A DNA stretch of 15,733 nt from CAVPGH01 sp046726955. Lineage in GTDB: Bacteria; Acidobacteriota; Vicinamibacteria; Fen-336. This document shows, piece by piece, positions 1-6,966 of this stretch. Below the pieces are notes generated by a model that ran no database searches, was not told the origin of the DNA, and saw only the letters and a list, made by a program, of their open reading frames with translations. Position 1 is the stretch's first letter, and each line of letters starts with the position of its first letter. A program made the position numbers and the translations under genes. The DNA lies in NCBI GenBank assembly GCA_046726955.1, contig JBKPBQ010000335.1:1-15733 (forward strand), written 5' to 3'.

Positions 1-304
1 ACCCCGGACGCAGCGCCCGGAAGGTCAACGTAGCGATCGCCCCGGAGCCCGTGGCTCCGGTGGCTCGCGAGAAATGTGCCCTGGTGCGCCCGGCGTTCAG
101 CTCCTTCTCGGTGCTCACCGCCGACCCGTCCAGGGTGAGCAAGGAGCCAGCACCCACGTCAACTACCTCCACGAGGGTCGGGTCGTAAACGAAGACCACC
201 TCGACCCCCTGCACGTCCTGCGCTCCCATCGCGACGAGGGCGACGGCGCCCCCCTGCCCGACCTTGAGCGTGGTTTCGGGCGGGCTGAATATGGCGGCCA
301 CGGG
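1..304 (-). other. Cohesin-like domain at the secretin C-terminus (partial)
   Basis: About 100 residues after the proline-rich linker, starting AAIFSPPETTLKVGQGGAV. The pattern fits the cohesin beta-sandwich: a hydrophobic strand, GVEVVFVYDPTLVEVVDVG, a polar loop, then GSGAIATLTFRALRPG. The final strand probably lies just past the left edge. Cohesins in cellulosomes bind dockerins; in secretins the partner is unknown to me. Confidence 0.7.
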
Positions 305-2284
305 ACGCGCACCGGACGTGCCGGCCGGCGGCACGACGCTCGACGTGGGCGGGATCGCCGCCGGAGGCATCGTTGCGGGAGGCGCCGTGTCCGGCGGGAC
401 GATCTCGGACGGAGCCGGCGCCGGCGGAGCGGTAGTCGGGGGCGGAGCCGGCGTCGGCGCCACCTGAGGCGGCGGCGACGTCGAGACCGGCGGCACGGGG
501 GGAGCCGCCGGCCCCGGCGTGGGCGACGGCTTCGGCGAAGGAACCGGCTCCGGGCCGAACAGAGACGGCCGGGCGCCGGGGACGCGCGGGACCTCGACCG
601 TCCCCACACCCAGGGCCACGAAGTCGTCTTCGGTGAGCTTGGGCGCGCGAACGATGTGCGGCGTGAGCGAGATGAGGATCTCGGTCTCGGTCGTCTCGTG
701 CTTCCGATTCGTGAAGAGCTTGTTGAGGATGGGGATGCTCTGCAGCCCGAAGATCCCGGTGAAGGCATCGGTCTCCCCCGTCTGCAGGAGGCCGCCGATG
801 AGGCTCGTCTCCCCGTCGCGCACTCGCAGAGTGCCGCTGACATTGCGGGTGAGGAACGTGGGCAGGTCCCCGCTCGCTCCGATCGACGTAGTCTTGCCGA
901 GGAGGCTGAACTCGGCGTTCATCTCGAGTGTTATGTCCCCGGAAGCGGCGACCCGCGGGGTGATGTCGAGGTTCACGCCGACGTTGCGATATTGGAACGA
1001 GGTCGCGGGCGAGAACGTGCTCGGGCCGGTGGCGGTGGCCTGGAACGTGGTCACGGGTACCGGGACCTCGGTTCCGATCCTGAGCGTCGCCTTCTTCCCC
1101 TCCGCCGCCCTGAGGCGCGGCGAGGCCAGGATCTTGGTATTGGCGTCCGTCTGCATGAACTTCGCGAACAGGTTGTTGGGCAGGCTCACCACGAAATCCG
1201 CGAGATTGATCGAGGAAAGAAGGTGCGCCCGGACGTTCGTGAAGACGTCGCTTCCGATGGTCTGGACCTCGTTGGGACCGCCAGTGGGCGAGAACGCGAT
1301 TCCCGCCCCGTACGCCGACAGCTTCAGGCCGTACTCCTTCGCGAGGTCGCGGTCCACGTTCAGGATCTGGACCTCGATCATGACCTCGCCCCGCGCCTTG
1401 TCGTTGGCCTCGACGATGCGCGCGGCCAGGGCCACCGCGTCCAGCGAGCCGATGACGGTGATCGACCCGAGCGCCGGGTTCCCGGCCGCCGTCTGGATCT
1501 TGGCCAGGCTCTTCACCATGTTGAGGGTCTCGTTCACGTCCGCGTTCTGCAGGTAGAACGTCCGCAGCACGGTCTCGTCGTAGGCCCGGCGCTTGGTCGG
1601 CGACTCGGGGACGATGATGAGCGTGTTCTGGTCGAGCACTTTGTAGAAGAGCCGGTTCACGAACGTGATCTGGTCGAGCGCCTCCTGGAAGGTGACGCCG
1701 GTCAGGTTGACGGAGACCTTCTTGTCGCGGAAGCCCTCGTCGAAGAGGATGTTCACGCCCGCGATCTTGGCCAGGCTGTCGAAGATCTTCTCCAGGCTCG
1801 AGTCCTGGAACTTGAGCGTGATGGGGACCGGGCTCCGCGGCGAGAGCACCGGCACGGGCACCCTCTGGGCCTGGGCCCGCGCCTTGATTCCCTCGTAGTC
1901 GGCGAGCCGCCGCTTCTCCTCGTCCCGCTTGCGGATCTTGTCCTGGACGATCAGCAGGTCGTCGGAAGCGGAGCGGTTGGCGGGATCGTACTTCGACGCG
2001 ATCTCGAGCGAGTTCGCGGCCGCGTCGAGGTCGTTCGCGGCCATGTGCTTCTTGGCTTCCTCGTAGTGGAAGCGGCTCGCCTGGATGCGGGCGTTCTCGA
2101 GCGAGAGCTTGTACTTGATGTTTTCCGGGTCCTTCTGCAGGGCCTGCGTGAATTTGGCGACCGCGACGTCCCAGTTCCCGTGCTCCGCCTCTCTCTGGCC
2201 CGCCCGGTAGGCGCTGGCGCAGGCGGAGACAAAGAGCCCGAGGAGGACGATGGCCGCGCGCCGACCCCGACGCCGGCTCACCAT
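1..2284 (-). CDS. gspD: Lipoprotein secretin (GspD-like) with C-terminal cohesin-like domain; 3' end cut by window edge
   Basis: Outer-membrane secretin channel of the secretion/pilus machine encoded upstream. The frame opens with ATG at 2284, or GTG at 2281 in a GTGA overlap with the preceding stop, and has no stop before the left edge (about 761 codons visible). Residues 1-22 are a basic, hydrophobic leader ending in a VSAC lipobox (Cys22), so a lipoprotein is predicted. Residues about 23-110 look TPR-like and alpha-helical. An STN/N0-like segment starts near 150 (PITLKFQDSSLEKIF), and an N1-like segment ends near 290. The secretin core runs from about 301 (VMIEVQIL) through EVPVPV near 406 and QYRNVGVNLDITPRV to SLTPHIV near 540. 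Residues about 565-660 are a Pro/Ala-rich linker. From about 661 a cohesin-like fold follows (LKVGQGG, VFVYDPTLVEVVDV, GSGAIATLTFRALRPG). No AMIN domain is seen. The secretin call is firm; the cohesin call rests on motif pattern only. Confidence 0.92.
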   Translation of the reverse strand, partial: MVSRRRGRRAAIVLLGLFVSACASAYRAGQREAEHGNWDVAVAKFTQALQKDPENIKYKLSLENARIQASRFHYEEAKKHMAANDLDAAANSLEIASKYDPANRSASDDLLIVQDKIRKRDEEKRRLADYEGIKARAQAQRVPVPVLSPRSPVPITLKFQDSSLEKIFDSLAKIAGVNILFDEGFRDKKVSVNLTGVTFQEALDQITFVNRLFYKVLDQNTLIIVPESPTKRRAYDETVLRTFYLQNADVNETLNMVKSLAKIQTAAGNPALGSITVIGSLDAVALAARIVEANDKARGEVMIEVQILNVDRDLAKEYGLKLSAYGAGIAFSPTGGPNEVQTIGSDVFTNVRAHLLSSINLADFVVSLPNNLFAKFMQTDANTKILASPRLRAAEGKKATLRIGTEVPVPVTTFQATATGPSTFSPATSFQYRNVGVNLDITPRVAASGDITLEMNAEFSLLGKTTSIGASGDLPTFLTRNVSGTLRVRDGETSLIGGLLQTGETDAFTGIFGLQSIPILNKLFTNRKHETTETEILISLTPHIVRAPKLTEDDFVALGVGTVEVPRVPGARPSLFGPEPVPSPKPSPTPGPAAPPVPPVSTSPPPQVAPTPAPPPTTAPPAPAPSEIVPPDTAPPATMPPAAIPPTSSVVPPAGTSGARPVAAIFSPPETTLKVGQGGAVALVAMGAQDVQGVEVVFVYDPTLVEVVDVGAGSLLTLDGSAVSTEKELNAGRTRAHFSRATGATGSGAIATLTFRALRPG

Positions 2285-2673
2285 TCGCTGTAGGGCGTCC
2301 CCGACATTGACGTCTCGGTGGACGCGCTCTTGACGTCCTGCACGCCCGGGGCCTCTCCGGGCCGGTCGGGATCCTGCTCCTCGAAAACCGCTTGCCAGTC
2401 CGCCGCCTGCGTGATGGGATCGACGGGGATCTTCCTCAGGTAGCCCTCCTCGGCCAGCGCGTCCAGGGACGCCGGGTACTTGCCCTTGTCGATGTAGTAC
2501 TGGTCGATCGCGTCCCGGAAGAGGAACAGGTCCTCCCGCAGGACCCCTTCCTTCGCCTGGAGGATCGCGGTCTTGTATTGCGGAACGGCGATGGCCGCGA
2601 GAATGCCCACGATGGCCACCACCGTGATGAGCTCGATGAGCGTGAACCCGCGCTCGTCCCGTGCCCCCGCCAC
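2278..2673 (-). CDS. gspG: GspG-like pseudopilin (second of two)
   Basis: Type II secretion/type IV pilus pseudopilin that would be processed by a prepilin peptidase and assembled in the periplasm. The class III leader ends in DERG, followed by FTLIELITVVAIVGILAAIA: Phe at +1, Glu at +5, then a hydrophobic helix that spans the membrane and polymerises. The C-terminal part has the GspG pattern (GKYPASLDALAEEGYL, then RKIPVDPIT). I chose GTG at 2673, which gives 131 residues and a 9-residue leader, because AGAGGA lies 3 bases upstream. The alternative is GTG at 2685 (135 residues), which makes a 4-base GTGA overlap with the upstream gene but has no visible ribosome binding site. The frame is open upstream to 2805, but that part only overlaps the preceding pseudopilin. 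It ends SEW, and its stop overlaps the secretin start. Confidence 0.93.
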   Translation of the reverse strand: MAGARDERGFTLIELITVVAIVGILAAIAVPQYKTAILQAKEGVLREDLFLFRDAIDQYYIDKGKYPASLDALAEEGYLRKIPVDPITQAADWQAVFEEQDPDRPGEAPGVQDVKSASTETSMSGTPYSEW

Positions 2674-2676
2674 TCG

Positions 2677-2682
2677 TCCTCT
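2677..2682 (-). promoter_or_regulatory. Ribosome binding site deciding start of second pseudopilin
   Basis: AGAGGA on the minus strand, 3 bases before the GTG at 2673. Spacing resembles the GGAGG sites before pilM and the first pseudopilin. It favours the 2673 start over the GTG at 2685, which has no such site. Confidence 0.45.
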
Positions 2683-3176
2683 CACCACGTCTTGTAGAGC
2701 GTGCCGTCGAGCCCCTTGCCCGCGGCCTTGCTGTAGACGTCCCATACGTTCTGGCCGCACCAGGAGGTGTCGTCGGGATCGTCCTGGTAGCAGCGCATGC
2801 CCCACTCGTCCTTCATCGTGAACGGATCGATGGGGATCTTCCGGAGGAACTTCAGCTTTCGGTCCACGGCGCCCACGCGGCTCACGCCCTTGACGAGCGT
2901 GTCGAGGTCGGGCGGGTATCCCTCGCTCCCGAGCTTGACGTCAGTCCCCCCGATGAGCCCCTGGTCCACGGCCAGCTTGTAGCGGTCGATGGCCGTCCGC
3001 ATCTCCCGGAGCGCGCGGCGCAGCTCGATCTCCTTCTTGCGCGTGTAGCCCACCTTCGCGAGGGGCATGATCGCGGAGGCGAGGATGATCAGGATGGTGG
3101 CGGTCGCGATGAGCTCGAGGTACGTGAGCCCCCGCTCGCCGCTCCCCTCGCGGAGGATGGCCTCAGTGCTCGCCAA
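2682..3176 (-). CDS. gspG: GspG-like pseudopilin (first of two)
   Basis: Pseudopilin of 164 residues. The leader is 16 residues ending in GERG. The mature N-terminus is LTYLELIATATILIILASA, so the usual Phe at +1 is Leu, but Glu at +5 (E21) is kept. The C-terminal region is GspG-like: GYPPDLDTLV near 86-95 and FLRKIPIDPFTMKDEWG near 110-126. Two cysteines (C129, C140) near the C-terminus could form a disulfide in the periplasm. The start is TTG at 3176, which overlaps the end of pilO by 14 bases. A strong GGAGGGGAGG sits 4 bases upstream, and no ATG or GTG lies between it and the prepilin motif. It could be a minor pseudopilin, but length and C-terminal motif fit GspG better. Confidence 0.9.
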   Translation of the reverse strand: MASTEAILREGSGERGLTYLELIATATILIILASAIMPLAKVGYTRKKEIELRRALREMRTAIDRYKLAVDQGLIGGTDVKLGSEGYPPDLDTLVKGVSRVGAVDRKLKFLRKIPIDPFTMKDEWGMRCYQDDPDDTSWCGQNVWDVYSKAAGKGLDGTLYKTW

Positions 3177-3732
3177 CGGGCCTCCCCTCCGTACGGAAAT
3201 ACGCGGAGAGCTCCACCTGCAGGTTGGCCGCCCCCTCCTCTCGCCCGCTGAGCGCGATGCGGTCCACGGTCAGGAAGTGCTTCGACCGCTCCACCCGCTG
3301 CAGGAAGCCGACGAGCTGGTCGTACGAGCCTTCGAGCGGGAGGTTGACCTTGATGCGCGTCATCCGCGGGTCGGACACGTCGCCAGTGGTGAACGAGCGG
3401 GCGGCCGGCTTCAGCCCCGGCTCGCGCGCCATCTTCTCCACGTCCTCGAGCACGGGAAGCAGGTCCGCGCGCGGGTCCACGTCGCCGTAGAAGCGCTCCG
3501 CGTCCTCCGCGTTGGCCTTGAGCGCGTCGGCTCTGCCTCGAAGCTCGGCGACTTCCTTCTTGGCCTCTTCGACGTCCGTCCGAGCCTGGGCCGCGCGCGA
3601 CGTGGCCCGCCGCACCTGCAGCGTGCGAGGAAGCGTGTACACGGCGAAGACGGCCACGTTCAGCCCGAGGAGCGCGAGCACGGGCGGAACCAGGCGGCGC
3701 CGCCAGGTCGGACGCACCGGGGCAGCGGTCAC
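3163..3732 (-). CDS. pilO: PilO-like inner-membrane alignment-complex protein
   Basis: Partner of PilN in the inner-membrane alignment complex that links the cytoplasmic PilM ring to the secretin. It is 189 residues long: a short basic cytoplasmic N-terminus, one membrane helix at about 14-34 (LVPPVLALLGLNVAVFAVY), a charged coiled coil at about 38-78, and a periplasmic ferredoxin-like region ending in the PilO-type stretch YDQLVGFLQRVERS and FLTVDRIAL near 138-162. The start is GTG at 3732, overlapping the pilN stop by 4 bases (GTGA), with GGAGGT 5 bases upstream. GspM is the type II counterpart. Placement after pilM and pilN supports PilO. Confidence 0.88.
   Translation of the reverse strand: MTAAPVRPTWRRRLVPPVLALLGLNVAVFAVYTLPRTLQVRRATSRAAQARTDVEEAKKEVAELRGRADALKANAEDAERFYGDVDPRADLLPVLEDVEKMAREPGLKPAARSFTTGDVSDPRMTRIKVNLPLEGSYDQLVGFLQRVERSKHFLTVDRIALSGREEGAANLQVELSAYFRTEGRPVGEH
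3181..3190 (-). promoter_or_regulatory. Strong ribosome binding site for TTG-started pseudopilin
   Basis: GGAGGGGAGG on the minus strand, 4 bases before TTG at 3176, inside the 3' end of pilO. It is the most convincing Shine-Dalgarno sequence in the operon and supports the rare TTG start. Confidence 0.6.
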
Positions 3733-4394
3733 GACCGACCTCCCGGAACCGCGGCGACCGGGCTGGCCGTGGCCGAATCCGCGGCCGCGTCGTCCGTATC
3801 CGCGGGCGCCGGCTCAGCGGGCGGAGCGGCCACGGGCGGCCGCGACGCGACACCGGGCAGATAGCGCGTCGAGCACGTGAAGTCCTCGCCCTTGTCCGAC
3901 TCCCCCGCCGTCCGGAGGAAGACGTCCTCGAACTCGGCGCTCTTGTCCATCGCGCGCAGCAGCTCGTGCCGATCCTCGAACCGCCGGGCGATCGCCGAGA
4001 TCTCGACCGTGACCTTGCCGTCCTTGAGCTGGGGAGCGATGGACACGAGCCGAACGCCCATGGGCAGCACGTCCTCGAGGCTCGAGAGGAGCGTCGTCCA
4101 CGAGAACGCGCGCTTGTCCACGAGGCCGCGCAGCGCCGTCCACTGCTTCATGCGCTCGGGCTCGGGCTTCGGCCCCCGCAGCCGCGCCGCCTCCTGCCGG
4201 AGGCCCGCCAGCTCCTGCTCGAACCCGAGCGCCTCGCGATCGAGCGCGGAGACGCGGCCGGGCAGCAGGTCCTTGAGCATGACGGCGTGACGGACTGTGA
4301 GGACGGCGAGCGCGAGGGCGGCGAGGGAGACGAGCACCAGGGGAAGCCGCTCGTTCCGGAAGGGGCGGCTCGCGAGATTCAGGACGGGTCTCAT
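3729..4394 (-). CDS. pilN: PilN-like inner-membrane protein
   Basis: 221 residues. The N-terminus carries the PilN cytoplasmic signature NLASRPFRNER (residues 6-16), which in the family binds PilM. One membrane helix follows at about 17-40, then a coiled coil at about 47-75 and a periplasmic alpha/beta domain (FSWTTLLSSLEDVLPMGVRL, then KVTVEISAIARRFED). Residues about 181-221 form a Pro/Ala/Asp-rich tail that is probably disordered and is not usual for short PilN proteins. The start is ATG at 4394 in an ATGA overlap with pilM, with GGAGG 5 bases upstream. GspL C-terminal half is the type II analogue. Confidence 0.9.
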   Translation of the reverse strand: MRPVLNLASRPFRNERLPLVLVSLAALALAVLTVRHAVMLKDLLPGRVSALDREALGFEQELAGLRQEAARLRGPKPEPERMKQWTALRGLVDKRAFSWTTLLSSLEDVLPMGVRLVSIAPQLKDGKVTVEISAIARRFEDRHELLRAMDKSAEFEDVFLRTAGESDKGEDFTCSTRYLPGVASRPPVAAPPAEPAPADTDDAAADSATASPVAAVPGGRS

Positions 4395-5335
4395 GCCGCC
4401 CTCCCCGCGAGGCAGGAGACGGCTCCCGCGAGCGACTGCGCGGCGGACGACTCCACGTCCAAACCGAGCTGCACTCCGGGCTCCACGACTTCCGGGGCGA
4501 AGCCGATGGGCTCGCGCAGGAGCACCACCGCCTCGTCCGCGGGGACGTGAGCCGAGCGCAAGGCGGCGCCGGCGAGACCCGTGCCCCCGAGCTTCTCGTG
4601 GTAGTAGAGGACGGTATTGCCGACCTCCCTGGCCACTGCTTCCGCTCCGAGCCCTCCGGCGAGCGTCCGCACCACGAGCGGCCAGCCCGCCCGCGACACG
4701 ACGAGCGAGACGTACCCCTCGTCCCAGTTCACGAGCAGTCGATCGCCCTCGGCCGACACTCCGCCGCCGAGGAGGGAGAGGACGGCAGGCTCCACGAGAC
4801 CGGGCTCGAGACCGACCTCGGCGAGCGCGCTCTCGTAGCCTTCCAGGACGGGCTTGTAGATCGCGGCCACGAGCAGCTGGCCCGCCTGCGGTCCCGACCA
4901 GGAGACCCGCGACTCGCGCACGTCGAAGGGCAGCGCCTTGTGAAGCTTGAACCGGATGAACTCCTCCGTCTCCGCGCGCCGCCTCACACCTTCCTTGACG
5001 GGCAAAAGGGCGATGCGCAACGTGGCGTCGGGCAGCACGAGCGCGGCGCGGCCCGCTTCGAGCGCCCCCACGCGCTCCAGCAGCGTTTCGAGGGCCCGGC
5101 GGAGGGCTGCGCCGTCCACGACGTTGGGCCGGACGAGCGAGAGGTCGAGGACGCCATCCGCCAGATCGAGCGTCGCCGCCGCTCCCAGCCGGTAGCGGCT
5201 CCCCTCACGCACGAGCCGCACGGCGGAGAGGCCCGTCCGGCGGATCTCCACCGCCAGGAGCGGGGGCTCCGCCTCGATGAACAGCCGACGCAGCACCGAG
5301 CCCTGCTCCCGCAGGCGCGTCACGACGGTGCTCAC
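4391..5335 (-). CDS. pilM: PilM-like actin-fold cytoplasmic protein with degenerate nucleotide motifs
   Basis: 314 residues, cytoplasmic, expected to bind the N-terminus of PilN and couple it to the motor ATPase. Fold clues are the beginning LLAVEIRRTGLSAVRL (about 26-41), the conserved PilM/GspL stretch AETEEFIRFKLHKALPF (about 121-137), and VEPAVLSLL followed by LLVNWDEGYVSLVV (about 181-213). The two phosphate loops that read DxG-like in ATP-binding PilM are here AVEIRRTG and VNWDEG, so ATP binding may be lost, as in GspL. The start is GTG at 5335 in a GTGA overlap with the ATPase gene, with GGAGG 4 bases upstream. The gene order M-N-O makes the call safe despite the divergence. Confidence 0.85.
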   Translation of the reverse strand: MSTVVTRLREQGSVLRRLFIEAEPPLLAVEIRRTGLSAVRLVREGSRYRLGAAATLDLADGVLDLSLVRPNVVDGAALRRALETLLERVGALEAGRAALVLPDATLRIALLPVKEGVRRRAETEEFIRFKLHKALPFDVRESRVSWSGPQAGQLLVAAIYKPVLEGYESALAEVGLEPGLVEPAVLSLLGGGVSAEGDRLLVNWDEGYVSLVVSRAGWPLVVRTLAGGLGAEAVAREVGNTVLYYHEKLGGTGLAGAALRSAHVPADEAVVLLREPIGFAPEVVEPGVQLGLDVESSAAQSLAGAVSCLAGRAA

Positions 5336-6966
5336 GAGACCTCCACGAACGTGACCTTGTTGATCTCGTGGAGCGTCGTCTTGCCGACGAGCGCCTTGTT
5401 CACGGCGGACTCGCGCAGGAAGATCATCCCCTCCTCGCGGGCCGCGCGCTTGATGTCGGCGCTGCTCCGGCGGGAGAGGATCATCTCGCGCACGTTGTCC
5501 GAGAGGTCGAGGAGCTCGCAGATGGCGCTACGGCCCTTGTAGCCCGTCCCCCCGCACTCGATGCACCCCGCGCCCTCGTAGAACGGCGTGTCCGCGTGCT
5601 TGTCCGGGTTGAGCCCCGACTCCACGAGGAGCTCGCGGCTCGCCCGCGTCTCCCGCTTGCAGTGCGTGCAGATCTGCCGCACGAGCCGCTGGGCCTGCAC
5701 GCAGTTCAGGGCCGAGACGAAGTTGTAGGGCTCGATCTTCATGTTCAGGAAGCGGCCGAGGACGTCGATGACGTTGTTGGCGTGGACGGTCGTGAACACG
5801 AGGTGGCCCGTGAGGGCGGACTGGATCGCGATGTCCGCGGTCTCCGCGTCGCGGATTTCCCCCACCATGATCTTGTCGGGGTCGTGGCGGAGGATCGAGC
5901 GCAGCCCGCGGGCGAAGGTGAGCCCCTTCTTCTCGTTCACCGGGATCTGCGTGATCCCCTTGAGCTGGTACTCGACCGGGTCCTCGATGGTGACGATCTT
6001 GTCCTCCTCCGTCTTGATCTCGGAGAGCGCGGCGTAGAGCGTCGTCGTCTTGCCGGAGCCGGTGGGGCCGGTGACGAGCACCATCCCGTAAGGCTCCTTG
6101 ATGAACCGGCGGAAGCGCGCGAGCTCCTTATCGTCGAAGCCGAGCACGTCGAGGCGGAGGGAGGCGAACTGCTTGGAGAGGCTCTCCTTGTCGAGGATGC
6201 GGATGACGGAGTCCTCGCCGTGCACGCTGGGCATGATGGAGACGCGGAAGTCGATCGAGCGGCCCCGGAGCTTCACCCGGAACCGTCCGTCCTGGGGGAC
6301 TCGCTTCTCCGCGATGTCGAGCTCGGCCATGACCTTGATACGGCTGATGATCGTGGAGTGGTGCTCCTTGGCGATGGGCTTCATCGCGGGCTGGAGCACT
6401 CCGTCGATGCGGTACTTGATCACGACCTCGGCGTCGCGCGTCTCGATGTGGATGTCGGAGGCCCGGCGGTTCAAGGCGTCGAAGATCGTGGAGTCCACGA
6501 GCCGGATGATCGGCGACTGGTCGGACTGGATCTTGTCGATGGACAGGACTTCCTCGCCCTCCTCGTCCTCGCGGAGGATCTGGATCTTGAAGGACTCGCT
6601 CGCCTGCTCGAGCACGCGCGTCGTCCCCTGGCCGCGCTTGAGCGCCTCCTGGATCGCGGAGGGCGTCCCCACCGCGGGCAGGACCGGCGTCTGCAACAGC
6701 AGGCTCAGCTCGTCCACCACCGGGATATCGGTGGGGTCGGCCATCACGAGCACGAGCCGCTCCCCCTCGCGCTTGTAGGGCAGGAAGTTGTAGCGGAACA
6801 TCAGCTCGACCGGGACCGACTTCAGGATCTCCGGGTCGGGAGCGAAGCTCAGGATGTCCACGTACTCCAGGCGATAGCGGGCGGCGAGCGCGCGTGCCGC
6901 CTCCTCCTCGGCCGAGTTGCCGAGCGCGGACGTGGGATCTGGCACGAGCGCCTTCGTCTCCGCCAT
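5332..6966 (-). CDS. gspE: GspE/PilB-family assembly ATPase
   Basis: Hexameric cytoplasmic motor that drives pseudopilus or pilus assembly. It is 544 residues long. An MshEN-type N-domain lies at about 25-110 (YRLEYVDI, FLPYKREG, LVLVMADPTD). The core has Walker A GPTGSGKT at 300-307, the Asp box IVTIEDPVEY at 324-333, Walker B KIMVGEIRD at 365-373 and the His box TGHLVFTTVHANN at 386-398. A zinc-type tetracysteine is present (C433xxC436 and C468xxC471). These features mark GspE/PilB extension ATPases; retraction ATPases (PilT) lack the MshEN domain and the cysteines. The ATG at 6966 follows the platform gene's TAG with no gap, and GAGG lies 9 bases upstream. The PilB or GspE name cannot be settled from this gene alone. 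Confidence 0.96.
   Translation of the reverse strand: MAETKALVPDPTSALGNSAEEEAARALAARYRLEYVDILSFAPDPEILKSVPVELMFRYNFLPYKREGERLVLVMADPTDIPVVDELSLLLQTPVLPAVGTPSAIQEALKRGQGTTRVLEQASESFKIQILREDEEGEEVLSIDKIQSDQSPIIRLVDSTIFDALNRRASDIHIETRDAEVVIKYRIDGVLQPAMKPIAKEHHSTIISRIKVMAELDIAEKRVPQDGRFRVKLRGRSIDFRVSIMPSVHGEDSVIRILDKESLSKQFASLRLDVLGFDDKELARFRRFIKEPYGMVLVTGPTGSGKTTTLYAALSEIKTEEDKIVTIEDPVEYQLKGITQIPVNEKKGLTFARGLRSILRHDPDKIMVGEIRDAETADIAIQSALTGHLVFTTVHANNVIDVLGRFLNMKIEPYNFVSALNCVQAQRLVRQICTHCKRETRASRELLVESGLNPDKHADTPFYEGAGCIECGGTGYKGRSAICELLDLSDNVREMILSRRSSADIKRAAREEGMIFLRESAVNKALVGKTTLHEINKVTFVEVS

Noticed and set aside
74..2293. Plus-strand open frame of 739 codons
   Set aside because: It is antisense to the secretin gene, low in complexity (long Arg/Gly runs opposite the proline-rich linker) and has no domain signature. 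The opposite strand gives a complete secretin.
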